NCBI RefSeq assembly: GCF_014651075.1
Contig: NZ_BMWE01000001.1
Coordinates: 248,001-312,000 of the forward strand
DNA: 64,000 nucleotides
DNA from: Streptomyces djakartensis
GTDB lineage: Bacteria > Actinomycetota > Actinomycetes > Streptomycetales > Streptomycetaceae
Direction of reading: 5' to 3'
The notes under the pieces: generated by a model
The model's input: only the letters and a program-made list of their open reading frames with translations
Databases searched by the model: none
Told to the model about the DNA's origin: nothing
In this document: piece after piece, positions 49,202-60,235 of the stretch
How positions within the stretch are numbered: the first letter of the stretch is position 1
Layout of the letters: the number at the start of each line of letters is the position of its first letter
Made by a program: the position numbers and the translations under genes

Positions 49202-50548
49202 TCACAGCTCGCCCATCCGCCGGATGACGGGCGCCACGCGCTGCACGCCGTGCCGGTATGCGCCGCGCGCCGCCCGGCGCACGATCTGCCGGACCGGTCC
49301 GGGCTCCCTGTCGGCGGCGGGCGCGCCGGGCAGCGGGGTGCCGTCCGGGCCGAGGTGGTGGCGGGCGAGGATGCCGGGCAGGTAGCCGGGCGCGGTGACA
49401 GGGGTGTAGTACGGGGTCAGCGGCGGCAGGCCGCCGGGCCGGTCGAGCAGCTTGGCGATGCGCTCGCGTGCCGTGTCGAAGGCGGACTCGTAGGAGCCGT
49501 CCGCGACGACGCCCTGCCGGGCCACCCACTCCTGGTTTGGGACCGGCCGGTGTCCGGCGTCGAGCTGGTCCCAGGAGGCGAGACAGCCGGAGCCGACGAA
49601 GTGGTGGTTGCCGAGGGCCTCACGGATGCCGAGGTCGGTGAGTACGACGGTCGGGATGCGGCGGTGCAGCGACTCCAGGGCGGCCGTGGAACTGACCGTG
49701 ACCAGCAGGTCGGTGCGGTCGAGGACCTCGCCCATGTTGCCGTACACCAGACGGAAGTTGGCCGGCGGATCGAGGCGCTGCGCCAGCTTCTGGTACGGCA
49801 GTTCCTCGATGTGGGTGGTGTGTTCGCCCGGCTTGGAACGCAGCTTCAGCAGCACCTCGCGTTCGGGGTGCCTGCGGGCGTGCTGGACCAGCCGGTTCAG
49901 CAGGTACGTACGGTCCCTGCGGCTGTCCGGCACGGAGGGCTGGGCGGCGAACACGACCGTGTAGGGGTCGTGTTCACCTTCGTAGGCCGCGCCGCCGAGG
50001 AACGGCAGGGCCACCTCGGTCACCGACGAGGCGTCGGCGCCGACCCCTTCGTAGACGGCCCGGAAACGGTTCGCGTCCTGGCGGGAGTTGGCGAGGACGA
50101 GGTCCGCGCCGTGCCGCAGCAGCAGGCCGTCGGTGAGCTTCTCGTAGACGACACCGACGTAGCCGGTGACCACCACGGGACGCGAAGCCCGGTTCTCCCA
50201 GACCCGCTTCAGGCCGTGCAGCATCGCCTGCACACCGCCGCCCACGAGGGAGAGGACCAGGAGGTCGTACGACTCCTCGGCCATGGTGCGCAGGAACTCG
50301 ACGGCGGTGACCTCCCGCAGCGAGTCGGCACGCACGCCCACCTCTTCCAGCTGGCGCGGGGTGGGCGTGGCCCGGCCGCGCAGCAGGAAGCCGTCGAGGA
50401 CGGGGCCTACTTGCGCGTCCTCGCGCGGTCCGGTTTCCATGGACGGCCCAGGGGCGATGCGGCGCGCGGTGAGCGCACCCCATTTCCATCGGGTGTCGGA
50501 GTCGGCGAGGACCGCGATGCGCGGGCGCTTCGGTGTACTTGCTGGCAC
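49202..50548 (-). CDS. Putative glycosyltransferase of the nonulosonate cluster (DUF6716-like)
   Basis: About 448 aa from GTG 50548 (a TTG at 50569 is also in frame). Two Rossmann-like halves: RIAVLADSDTRWKWGALTA at the start; central VVVTGYVGVVYEKLTDGLLLRHGADLVLANSRQDANRF; C-terminal EVLLKLRSKPGE ... LVTVSSTAALESLHRRIPTVVLTDLGI, the GT-B donor-site pattern. Same strand as neuA and neuB. Probably transfers a sugar during glycan assembly; specificity unknown. Confidence 0.7.
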   Translation of the reverse strand: MPASTPKRPRIAVLADSDTRWKWGALTARRIAPGPSMETGPREDAQVGPVLDGFLLRGRATPTPRQLEEVGVRADSLREVTAVEFLRTMAEESYDLLVLSLVGGGVQAMLHGLKRVWENRASRPVVVTGYVGVVYEKLTDGLLLRHGADLVLANSRQDANRFRAVYEGVGADASSVTEVALPFLGGAAYEGEHDPYTVVFAAQPSVPDSRRDRTYLLNRLVQHARRHPEREVLLKLRSKPGEHTTHIEELPYQKLAQRLDPPANFRLVYGNMGEVLDRTDLLVTVSSTAALESLHRRIPTVVLTDLGIREALGNHHFVGSGCLASWDQLDAGHRPVPNQEWVARQGVVADGSYESAFDTARERIAKLLDRPGGLPPLTPYYTPVTAPGYLPGILARHHLGPDGTPLPGAPAADREPGPVRQIVRRAARGAYRHGVQRVAPVIRRMGEL

Positions 50549-50746
50549 ATCGAAGACGCTAGGAAGCAATTCCTAGGTATGGCGGAACCGCGACTCAACG
50601 AAAAGTTAACAACACCCCACTGAGAGCCGAACTGGCCTGCCGGAAGGCGGGAAGTACACGCGGTGCACCGTTCTGACACATTGAGTTCACCCAGTGTATG
50701 TTCACCGGAAAGTTCCACTGCCGGACGGGCTCCTAATGTTTTGCGG

Positions 50747-51733
50747 GTGCCTAAGCTTTCCGTGATCGTGCCCTTCTACAACGTGCAGCAATACGCCCCG
50801 GACACCCTCAGAAGCCTGTCGCTGAACGCCGACCGGGATTTCGAGTTCATCCTGGTCGACGACCATTCGAAGGACGAAACCCCGGCCATCCTCGAACGGG
50901 CCGCCGAGGACCTCTCGGATGTCGCGCGCGTGCGCTACATCCGCCACGAGCAGAACGGCGGGCTGGCCACGGCCCGCAACACCGGCCTGGACGCGGCGCA
51001 GGGCGAGTACCTGACGTTCCTGGACGGCGACGACTGGCTGGCCCCCGGCTATCTCACCGAACTGGTGTCCGCCATGGACGAGCTGGGCTGCGACTTCGTC
51101 CGCACCGACCATGTGCAGGCGACCGCCCGGGCCCGTTCCGTGAGCCGGGTCCCGATCGGCAGGCGCTGGGAGGCGTTCAGCCCGCGGGACGCCATCCTGC
51201 CCTCCCACCGCTCGACCTCCGTCGACTACGCGTACGCCTGGGCCGGCGCCTACCACCGGCGCCTGCTGGAGAAGGGCGTGCTGCACTTCACCGACGGTCT
51301 GCGCACGGCCGAGGACCGGCCGTGGATCTGGAAGCTGCACCGCGAGGCGGAGTCGTTCGCCGTGGTGAGCCTGCTGGGCGTGTTCTACCGGCGCGGGGTG
51401 GCCTCGTCCCTGACCCAGATCGGCGATGTCCGCCAGCTCGACTTCATCCGCGCCTTCGACCAGGTGATCGAGGAGACGGCCGCGGACCGCGAGGCGGACC
51501 GGCTGCTGCCCAAGGCGGTGCGCACGTACTGCGCGATCATCGCTCACCATCTTTCCAACGAGGACAGGTTCGAACCGGCCGTGGCCAGGCAGCTGCGGTC
51601 GATGAGCGCGGCGGCCATCAGGCGCATGCCGCAGGACGTGCTCAGTGACGCACTGGAGGCCATGGACATGGACCGCTCGGCCAAGCTGCGGCGGCTGCGG
51701 CGCCGGGTGACCACGACGGGAGCGGCCGCCTGA
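50747..51733 (+). CDS. Family 2 glycosyltransferase
   Basis: 328 aa. GT2 fold: KLSVIVPFYNVQQYAPDTLRSL, ILVDDHSKDETP, ATARNTGLDAAQGEYLTFLDGDDWL (DxD). C-terminal helical region contains EDRPWIWKLHREAE. GTG 50747 starts the first strand directly; an in-frame TTG lies at 50741. The 198-base gap upstream, relatively AT-rich for this DNA, is a divergent promoter region. Coupled by a 1-base overlap to the next gene. Confidence 0.92.
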   Translation: MPKLSVIVPFYNVQQYAPDTLRSLSLNADRDFEFILVDDHSKDETPAILERAAEDLSDVARVRYIRHEQNGGLATARNTGLDAAQGEYLTFLDGDDWLAPGYLTELVSAMDELGCDFVRTDHVQATARARSVSRVPIGRRWEAFSPRDAILPSHRSTSVDYAYAWAGAYHRRLLEKGVLHFTDGLRTAEDRPWIWKLHREAESFAVVSLLGVFYRRGVASSLTQIGDVRQLDFIRAFDQVIEETAADREADRLLPKAVRTYCAIIAHHLSNEDRFEPAVARQLRSMSAAAIRRMPQDVLSDALEAMDMDRSAKLRRLRRRVTTTGAAA

Positions 51734-53064
51734 TGCCCGGGACCACACAGATCTTCTGCGCATCGACGCTGTACGGCGTCGCCACCCTGGCCGCCGCGAT
51801 CGACTCCGACCTCTTCGAGGAACCGGACCGCCGGGTGCTGCTGGTGTTCAACAACTCGGCGAACCCGGAGACCACCCCGGCCCTCGACGAGATGCCGGGC
51901 TTCGCTCCGCTGCGCGAGCACTTCGACGAGGTGCTGTCCTGGAACGAGGCCATCCGCCCCTTCCACCCCGGGGCCTGGACACCGCGCTCCGACGACATCC
52001 CGCTTTTCGAGCGGTACCTGAGGATGCTGTGGGGCCTCGGCGACGACCGGGTGAGCCTGGTCCTGGAGTCCATCCAGGTCGCGCCCGCGCTCACGGTGGC
52101 CCAGCTGTTCACCGACGCGCCCGTCGACGTCTACGCCGACGGGCTGATGAGCTACGGCCCCACCCGCAACAAGCTCGACCCGCTGGTCGGCACGCGCGTG
52201 CGGCGCCTGCTGCATCTGGACCTGGTGCCGGGGCTCACGCCGATGCTGCTGACCGAGTTCGACGTGCCGGCGCACCTGGTGCCTACGCCCGCCTTCCTGA
52301 AGGTGCTGGGCGAGGTCACCGAGACCGTCCCCGAGCTGCCCGGCCTGCCCGGCGACGCGGCGCTGCTGCTCGGCCAGTACCTGTCGGCGCTGAACATCCT
52401 CTCCCCGGAGGAGGAAGAGGACCTGCACGTGCGGATGATGCGGGGCGCCGCCGCCCGCGGCCACCGCACGGTCGTCTTCAAGCCGCACCCCACCGCACCG
52501 GCCCGCTACAGCCGTGCCCTGGAGTCGGAGGCCGAGAAGCTCGGCGTCGACCTCACCGTGCTGGACACGCCCGTACTCGCCGAGGTGCTGTTCGACCGGG
52601 CCCGGCCGGCCCTGGTCATCGGCTGTTTCTCGACCGCCCTGTTCACCGCCTCGGCGCTCTACGGCCTGCCGGTCGCCCGCATCGGCACCGGGCTGCTGCT
52701 GGAGCGGCTGACGCCCTACCAGAACAGCAACCGGATCCCCACCACCCTGGCGGACGCGCTGCTGCCCGGTCTGGAGGACGGCGAGGACGGCGACGTCCTG
52801 CCGGCCGATCAGCTGCCTGACCTGGTCACCGCCGTCGGATTCACGATGCAGCCGCAGATCTATCCGGACTTGCGTCCGCGGGCGGAGCGGTTCCTTTCCC
52901 GGTATCTCGGTCCGCGCACCAGGCGCTATTTCAAGAAGCGCCGTCTCACCGCGCTCGGACTTCCCGGCGGAATTCCGCAGCGGCTGGCGTTCCTGCCCCG
53001 TAATTCCACGGCCCGCAGGGTGGTGCGCCGGGCGCGGGCACTGCGCAAGGCGGTACGGCGCTGA
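51733..53064 (+). CDS. Alpha-2,8-polysialyltransferase-family protein
   Basis: 443 aa. Begins TQIFCASTLYGVATLAAAID, the typical start of POLYST (PF07388-like) proteins. Later motifs VVFKPHPTAPARYSRALE and LVIGCFSTALFTASALYGLPVARIGTG correspond to the HP and SS motifs that bind CMP-sialic acid. The C-terminus is strongly basic (RRVVRRARALRKAVRR), suiting membrane association. Probably polymerises the CMP-nonulosonate made by the neighbouring enzymes. Confidence 0.85.
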   Translation: MPGTTQIFCASTLYGVATLAAAIDSDLFEEPDRRVLLVFNNSANPETTPALDEMPGFAPLREHFDEVLSWNEAIRPFHPGAWTPRSDDIPLFERYLRMLWGLGDDRVSLVLESIQVAPALTVAQLFTDAPVDVYADGLMSYGPTRNKLDPLVGTRVRRLLHLDLVPGLTPMLLTEFDVPAHLVPTPAFLKVLGEVTETVPELPGLPGDAALLLGQYLSALNILSPEEEEDLHVRMMRGAAARGHRTVVFKPHPTAPARYSRALESEAEKLGVDLTVLDTPVLAEVLFDRARPALVIGCFSTALFTASALYGLPVARIGTGLLLERLTPYQNSNRIPTTLADALLPGLEDGEDGDVLPADQLPDLVTAVGFTMQPQIYPDLRPRAERFLSRYLGPRTRRYFKKRRLTALGLPGGIPQRLAFLPRNSTARRVVRRARALRKAVRR

Positions 53065-53227
53065 GCCGGTGTCATTCAGATGAACCCGGGGAGACCGTAA
53101 GGCGAACCCTGCCTCTGTCGAACGTTTTAGCGTCAATCTTCGTCCTAGGGTGACTCCCGGCGCCCTGCCCGCCCACCGGCGGCTCAGGTGAGGGACGAAG
53201 GACAGACGAGCTACAGAGGTTTTCAGC

Positions 53228-54382
53228 GTGACCGAGACGGTCGTCAGCACCCGTAAGCCCCAGTCCGGTGTCGCCGTGCTGGTCGAACCCCCGGGCGCCA
53301 CGGCCGTCCCGCGCCGCCGGAGCGGCTCCGGCGGCCGGTTGCGGGCCCTGGACGGGCTGCGGCTGGTTGCGGCGCTGATGGTGGCGGCGTACCACTACGG
53401 CGGTCGTGACGGGGAGGTGGGCGAGGCCTGGGGCACCTCGCCCAAGGAGCAGTTCCCGACCCTGCACGAGTTCTTCGCCTACGGCTGCCTCGGCGTCCAG
53501 GTCTTCTTCGTGATCAGCGGGTTCGTGATCTGCATGAGCGGCTGGGGCCGGCCGCTGAAGTCGTTCTTCGCCTCCCGCGCCTCCCGGCTGCTGCCCGCCT
53601 ACTGGGTGGCGGTCCTGCTCGTGACGGCGGTGTTCGCCCTGCCGGTGGTGACGTACCAGGCGGTGTCGCCGAGCGACGCGCTGGTCAACCTGACCATGCT
53701 GCAGATGCCGCTGGGCGTGGACCGGGTGCTCGGGGTCTGCTGGACGCTGTGGGCGGAGGTCCGCTTCTACGCGTTGTTCGCGCTGTGCGTCGTGCTCCCC
53801 GGGGCGAACCGCCGCCGAGTGATCATGTTCTGCGCGGTCTGGATGCTGGCGGCGGTGATCACCGAGAACGCGCACATGCCGCTGCTCGACATCGTCGTGA
53901 TGCCCGAGTACGCCCCGTTCTTCATCGGCGGCGTCGGCCTCTACCTCGTCCACCAGGACCGGCGGGACGCCTACGCCTGGGGCATCGTCGCCGTGAGCTG
54001 GCTGATCGGTCAGCACTACGCGGTGCAGAGCCTGTGGCACGCGCCCGGCGCGGACGGCTTCTCGTACCGCTCCTCGCTCGGCATCATGGCCGTCGTGACC
54101 TTCGGTTTCGTGGCGGTCGCGGCCATCGCGCTGGGCTGGCTGCGCCGGGCGAACTGGCGCTGGCTGACGGTGGCCGGAGCGCTGACGTACCCGTTCTACC
54201 TCGTCCACGAGCACCTCGGCTGGGTGGTGATCCACGCCCTGCACCGCGGTCTGCACCTGCCATCCGGGGTGACATTCGCCCTGACCGCGGCCGCGATGCT
54301 GCTGCTGGCGTGGCTGCTGAACCACTATGTGGAGAAGCCGCTGACGCCACGGCTGCGGGCGGTGCTGACGAAAGCCCGCTGA
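53228..54382 (+). CDS. OafA/YrhL-type membrane O-acyltransferase
   Basis: 384 aa, about 10 membrane helices. Acyltransferase-3 signature RLRALDGLRLVAALMVAAYHYGG with the catalytic His in AAYHYG, FFVISGFVICMSGWGR, and a C-terminal ending typical of the family (NHYVEKPLTPRLR). Probably O-acetylates the surface polymer. The GTG start follows an upstream leader of about 160 bases with no gene. Confidence 0.92.
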   Translation: MTETVVSTRKPQSGVAVLVEPPGATAVPRRRSGSGGRLRALDGLRLVAALMVAAYHYGGRDGEVGEAWGTSPKEQFPTLHEFFAYGCLGVQVFFVISGFVICMSGWGRPLKSFFASRASRLLPAYWVAVLLVTAVFALPVVTYQAVSPSDALVNLTMLQMPLGVDRVLGVCWTLWAEVRFYALFALCVVLPGANRRRVIMFCAVWMLAAVITENAHMPLLDIVVMPEYAPFFIGGVGLYLVHQDRRDAYAWGIVAVSWLIGQHYAVQSLWHAPGADGFSYRSSLGIMAVVTFGFVAVAAIALGWLRRANWRWLTVAGALTYPFYLVHEHLGWVVIHALHRGLHLPSGVTFALTAAAMLLLAWLLNHYVEKPLTPRLRAVLTKAR

Positions 54383-54446
54383 GGGTGTTCACGCGGCGTT
54401 CAACCAACCGTCGGTTCCGGCAACGCTGAGGGAGAAGGCTCGCCTC

Positions 54447-55361
54447 ATGACCAACGCACAAGCGACCGACAAGCACCCCGGCGAACTCGCGGACGTACCG
54501 GGCTGGTTCCCGCCGCTGGACCAGATACTGTTCACCTGGTTCCTGGAGCGGCAGAAGGCCCAGGGCATGCGCGGTGACCTGCTGGAACTCGGCGTCTACA
54601 TGGGCAAGAGCGCGATCCTCCTCGGCCATCACCTCCAGGACGGCGAGCGGTTCACGGTCTGCGACCTGTTCGAGGGCGACGCCCCCGACGAGGCCAACCG
54701 GGCGGAGTCCACGAAGTCCTACGCCACACTCACCCGGCAGGCCTTCGAGCGGAACTACCTCTCCTTCCACGACACCCTGCCGACGGTGCTCGCGGCCCCG
54801 AGCTCCGTGGTGCCCGAGAAGGTGGCCCCGGACACCTGCCGCTTCGTCCACATCGACGCCTCGCACCTGTACGAGCACGTGCACGGCGACATCGGCGCGG
54901 CCCACGACATCCTGCTGCCGGACGGCATCGTCGTCCTCGACGACTTCCGCTCCGAGCACACGCCGGGCGTCTCGGTCGCCGCCTGGGAGGCCGTCCTCAA
55001 CCGGGGGCTGCGTCCGATCTGCCTCAGCACGCAGAAGCTGTACGGCACCTGGGGCGACCCCGGGCCGGTCCAGGAGGAGCTGCTCGACATGCTCAGGCAG
55101 CGCCCGGACTGCGGTCTGAGCGTGCAGGAGGCGGCGGGACACCGGCTGGTCCGCGCCCGGTCCAGGGGCATGAAGCCGCCGCCCTTCCCGACCTCCCGGC
55201 ATTACGTGCCGCCGGCGAGCGTCCCGGCCGCCCGCGTCACCGAGCCCCGCGCGGCCCGCCCGGCCCGGCCGGCCCCGTCCCGGGCCCGCCGGCTCGCCAA
55301 GGACCTGCTGCCGCCCGTGGTCACACGGGCCGTACGGCGGGCCCGCGCCAAGCGCTCCTGA
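54447..55361 (+). CDS. TylF/macrocin-O-methyltransferase-like class I methyltransferase
   Basis: 304 aa. LLELGVYMGKSAILLGHHL (SAM motif I), FTVCDLFEGDAPDE, FVHIDASHLYEHVHGDI, and VVLDDFRSEHTPGV give the methyltransferase-24 pattern with an Asp/His metal site. The C-terminal 60 residues are Pro/Arg-rich. Possible sugar or glycan methylation, judged by location in the cluster. 64 bases after the acyltransferase. Confidence 0.85.
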   Translation: MTNAQATDKHPGELADVPGWFPPLDQILFTWFLERQKAQGMRGDLLELGVYMGKSAILLGHHLQDGERFTVCDLFEGDAPDEANRAESTKSYATLTRQAFERNYLSFHDTLPTVLAAPSSVVPEKVAPDTCRFVHIDASHLYEHVHGDIGAAHDILLPDGIVVLDDFRSEHTPGVSVAAWEAVLNRGLRPICLSTQKLYGTWGDPGPVQEELLDMLRQRPDCGLSVQEAAGHRLVRARSRGMKPPPFPTSRHYVPPASVPAARVTEPRAARPARPAPSRARRLAKDLLPPVVTRAVRRARAKRS

Positions 55362-55371
55362 CACCGGGGTG

Positions 55372-56022
55372 TCATGAGACCCCGTAGCGCGCCCCGATCC
55401 CCTCGACGACGAGGGCCAGCCCCTCCTCGAAGTGCTGCTCGTAATCCTCGAAGATCTCCGCGCCCGCCTGGGCCGACAGCGGGAAGTCGGCCATCAGGCG
55501 GGCGCGTTCGTCCATGTCGTAGCCCTCGCGGCGCTCGCCCGGCAGGGGATGCACGCCCTGCTCCTCGGTGACGAAGCCCAGCGTGTAGAGGTAGGCCGTG
55601 GTGAGTGCGCGGGCCGCCTGCGGGAGCGTGAAGCCGGCGGCCGTGAACAGGCGCAGGTTGTCCTCCATCGGCCCGGCGTGCTCGATGCCGGTGAAGCGGG
55701 ACCCACTGAACACCTTCGCGCCGTCCCGGTAACGCAGCAGGGCGGCACGCAGCCCCCGGTTGGATCTCAGCAGCCGTTCCCGCCAGGTGTCGGCGGGATC
55801 GAGGGGTGTCCCTTCGACCATCCGGCGGTACATCTCGGTCGCCATCTCGTCCAGCAGCGCCTGCTTGTCCTTGAAGTGCCAGTAGAGGGCGGGCGCCTTC
55901 ACGTCCAGTTCCCGGGCGATGGCGCGCAGGGTCAGTCCGTCCAGGCCCCCCTCGTTCAGCAGCCGCAGCGCGGTGTCCGCGACCCGTCGGCGGTCCAGGG
56001 GCTCACGTCGTCCCGTACTCAC
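55372..56022 (-). CDS. TetR-family transcriptional repressor
   Basis: 216 aa from GTG 56022 (TTG 56031 also possible). HTH: RRRVADTALRLLNEGGLDGLTLRAIARELDVKAPALYWHFKDKQALL. The C-terminal ligand domain is of the TetR_C type. Divergent from the FAD monooxygenase with two TTAAC-n3-GTTAA palindromes between them; likely represses itself and the monooxygenase, responding to an aromatic or polyketide-like compound. Confidence 0.92.
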   Translation of the reverse strand: MSTGRREPLDRRRVADTALRLLNEGGLDGLTLRAIARELDVKAPALYWHFKDKQALLDEMATEMYRRMVEGTPLDPADTWRERLLRSNRGLRAALLRYRDGAKVFSGSRFTGIEHAGPMEDNLRLFTAAGFTLPQAARALTTAYLYTLGFVTEEQGVHPLPGERREGYDMDERARLMADFPLSAQAGAEIFEDYEQHFEEGLALVVEGIGARYGVS

Positions 56023-56032
56023 GCTTGACAAC

Positions 56033-56083
56033 TTAACACCGTTAAAGCCAACCTCGTGAGCGCAGGAACTTAACGACGTTAAG
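56033..56083. promoter_or_regulatory. Two TetR-type operators in the divergent promoter region
   Basis: TTAACACCGTTAA (56033-56045) and CTTAACGACGTTAAG (56069-56083) share the half-site TTAAC spaced by 3 bases; centre-to-centre distance is about 37 bp. They sit between the tetR start and the monooxygenase ATG at 56097. Confidence 0.8.
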
Positions 56084-56096
56084 GACGGGGTGGCTC

Positions 56097-57524
56097 ATGG
56101 ACACGGACGTGCTGGTGGTGGGCGCGGGTCCGACCGGTCTGGCGCTCGGCATCGACCTCGCCCGGCGCGGGGTGGCCGCGATGGTGGTGGAGCGGGCGGA
56201 GGCGTTGTTCCCCGGGTCGCGCGGCAAGGGCATCCAGCCACGCACCATGGAGGTCTTCGACGACCTGGGCGTGCTCGGCGCGATCCGCGCGGCCGGCGGC
56301 GCCTACCCGGTCGGAATGATCTGGCAGGACGGCAGGCGCACGGGCGAACACCGGATGTTCGACCCGGCCGAGGCGAGCGAGGACTCGCCCTACGCGGAGC
56401 CGTGGATGGTGCCGCAGTGGCGTACGCAGGAGATCCTGCTGGCACGGCTGGAGGAGCTGGGCGGGTCGGTGGCCTTCGGCAGGGAGGTCGTCGGCCTGAC
56501 GCAGGACTCGGACGGGGTTCGCGCCCGGTTCGCCTCGGGCGAGGCCGTCTCCGCCCGGTACGCCGTGGCGGCGGACGGCGGCCGCTCGACGGTGCGCCGG
56601 CTGCTCGGCATCGGCATGAACGGCGAGGCCCTCGACCCGTATCCGACCCTCGTGGCGGACGTCCGGATCAGCGGTCTGGACCGGGACAACTGGCACATCT
56701 TTCCGCCGGGTGGCGCCGACGGCGGCTTTCTCGCCGTCTGCCCGCTGACCGGCACGGAGGACTTCCAGCTGGTGGCGCGGTTCACGGACGGGACGGCCCC
56801 GGACCTGTCCCTGGAGGGCGTGCGGAAGGTCGTCGCCGCGCGCTCGCACCTCGCGCCGGAGGCCGTGACCGAACTGCGCTGGGCCTCGGATTTCCGCCCC
56901 CGGGCCGCCCTGGCGGACCGCTTCCGGTCCGGGCGCGTCTTCCTCGCCGGCGACGCGGCGCATGTGCACTCCCCGGCCGGCGGCCAGGGCCTCAACACCA
57001 GCGTCCAGGACGCCTACAACCTGGGCTGGAAGCTGGGCGCGGTGCTGCGCGACGGCGCGACCGAGGCTCTGCTGGACACCTATGAGGAGGAGCGGCGGCC
57101 CATCGCACAGGACATGCTGGAGTTGTCGGCGAACGTGCACCGCGGGGAAGTGCGGCGTGGCGAGGCAACGCGTCAACTGGGGCTGGGGTACCGGAAGTCC
57201 AGCCTGACGGCCGAGACGCGAGAGGCGCCGGGTGCGGTACGGGCCGGGGACCGGGCCCCGGACGGGGTGGTGGGCGGCGTACGGCTGTTTGACGCCTTCC
57301 GGGGGCCACACTGGACGGTGGTGGCGGTGGGCGTGGCGGCGCCCGCAGTGCCGGGGGCGGTGCGGGTGGTGCACGGGGAGGCGCAGAAGTCGTACGGCAG
57401 CGGTGTGTTCCTCGTACGGCCGGACGGTTACGTGGGGTGGGCCGGCGACCGGGCGGCCGGGCTGAAGGACTACCTGGCCCGGTTCGGGCTGGAGCATGAC
57501 CGGGGTACGCCGCTTCCGCCCTGA
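56097..57524 (+). CDS. FAD-dependent aromatic/polyketide monooxygenase
   Basis: 475 aa class A flavin hydroxylase. FAD motif VLVVGAGPTGLALGIDLARRG, the DG motif YAVAADGGRSTVRRLLGI, and GD motif RVFLAGDAAHVHSPAGGQGLNTSVQDAYNLGWKL. The C-terminal thioredoxin-like domain lacks Cys pairs. The TetR pairing suggests inducible detoxification or resistance, as for rifampicin- or tetracycline-modifying relatives; substrate not predictable. Confidence 0.92.
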   Translation: MDTDVLVVGAGPTGLALGIDLARRGVAAMVVERAEALFPGSRGKGIQPRTMEVFDDLGVLGAIRAAGGAYPVGMIWQDGRRTGEHRMFDPAEASEDSPYAEPWMVPQWRTQEILLARLEELGGSVAFGREVVGLTQDSDGVRARFASGEAVSARYAVAADGGRSTVRRLLGIGMNGEALDPYPTLVADVRISGLDRDNWHIFPPGGADGGFLAVCPLTGTEDFQLVARFTDGTAPDLSLEGVRKVVAARSHLAPEAVTELRWASDFRPRAALADRFRSGRVFLAGDAAHVHSPAGGQGLNTSVQDAYNLGWKLGAVLRDGATEALLDTYEEERRPIAQDMLELSANVHRGEVRRGEATRQLGLGYRKSSLTAETREAPGAVRAGDRAPDGVVGGVRLFDAFRGPHWTVVAVGVAAPAVPGAVRVVHGEAQKSYGSGVFLVRPDGYVGWAGDRAAGLKDYLARFGLEHDRGTPLPP

Positions 57525-57550
57525 TCACTCGTTCGGAGTGGCGGCCGGGA

Positions 57551-59131
<1,581 letters not shown>

Positions 59132-59253
59132 GGTGTGATGCCTCCCGCAGAGCAGTGCCTCGCTCACCACCTTGCCCCCAGGTTCGCGCCGGGTCACGCC
59201 CGGGGAACATCTCAGGTGGCATCCGGGTACACCGTGAGACGACGGGGGGCCGT

Positions 59254-60078
59254 GTGCGTACCACGGGCATGGGGAGAGCGATCGCAGCGGGACTGGCCGT
59301 GCTGGCCGCCCTGACCGGCTGTACCGTGCAGGCCCCCGGGGAAGAAGGGCACCGCTCACCGGTGCGCATCGAGCTGCCGGACAGTACACCGTCGCCCCTG
59401 CGCAGCCCCACCGGCGACGACAGGCCGGGCACCGCTCCCGCGCCCGCCCGCGTGCTGTGGTCCCCCGGTGACACCGGCCGGGACGTCCGCGAGCTCCAGG
59501 CCCGGCTGCGGCAGGTCGCCTGGCTCTTCGACGGGCCGACCGGGACGTACGACGAGGCGACGGAGCGGGCGGTCAGCGGCTTCCAGGGCAAACGCGGACT
59601 GCCGCGCACCGGGCGGACCGACACCGTCACCTGGCAGCGGCTGCGGGGGATGACGCACGAACCCGGCCGGTGGGAGCTGTACCTGATGGGCGGCCAGCCG
59701 GCGGACCCGCCGGACGCGCGGTGCCGGGCCGGCCGGGTGCTGTGCATCGACAAGACCAGCCGGACACTGCGCTGGATGGTCGACGGGCGGACCGTGTCGA
59801 CGATGGCGGTGCGCTTCGGTTCACGGGGCACACCGACCCGCGAGGGTGTCTTCTCCGTCTACTGGAAGTCACGCGACCACGTGTCCACGCTCTACGACTC
59901 GCCCATGCCCTACGCCATGTTCTTCAGCGGCGGCCAGGCCGTGCACTACTCCCGGGACTTCGCGGCCCGGGGCTACGCCGGCGGCTCGCACGGCTGCGTC
60001 AACGTACGGGACGAGCAGGCGATCGCGGAGCTGTACGCGCAGGTCCGCAACGGCGACAAGGTCGTCGTGTCCCGCTGA
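59254..60078 (+). CDS. L,D-transpeptidase lipoprotein with peptidoglycan-binding domain
   Basis: 274 aa. Lipobox LAALTGC near residue 25; Pro/Ser linker; PG_binding_1 domain ([15 protein letters not shown] ... [15 protein letters not shown]); then a YkuD domain ([28 protein letters not shown]) with catalytic [12 protein letters not shown] (Cys in HGCVN). Acts on the cell wall outside the membrane, forming 3-3 crosslinks or anchoring. GTG 59254 follows GGGGGG. Confidence 0.93.
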   Translation: MRTTGMGRAIAAGLAVLAALTGCTVQAPGEEGHRSPVRIELPDSTPSPLRSPTGDDRPGTAPAPARVLWSPGDTGRDVRELQARLRQVAWLFDGPTGTYDEATERAVSGFQGKRGLPRTGRTDTVTWQRLRGMTHEPGRWELYLMGGQPADPPDARCRAGRVLCIDKTSRTLRWMVDGRTVSTMAVRFGSRGTPTREGVFSVYWKSRDHVSTLYDSPMPYAMFFSGGQAVHYSRDFAARGYAGGSHGCVNVRDEQAIAELYAQVRNGDKVVVSR

Positions 60079-60099
60079 GGGAGAGACGTGAGGAGTTGG

Positions 60100-60138
60100 G
60101 GCGCGGGCGGGACCGGGGGAACGTGTCCCGCCCGCGCC
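60100..60138. terminator. Terminator after the L,D-transpeptidase
   Basis: Perfect 14-bp stem (60100-60113 and 60125-60138), 11-base loop, 21 bases after the stop. Confidence 0.82.
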
Positions 60139-60235
60139 AGGTGCACGAGCCGTAGGTACGGGGGGAACCCCGGCTCAGTGCGACGGCCGATGACCAGTCG
60201 GCTCACTCATTACTGCGCCGGGGCGCCCGAAAACG

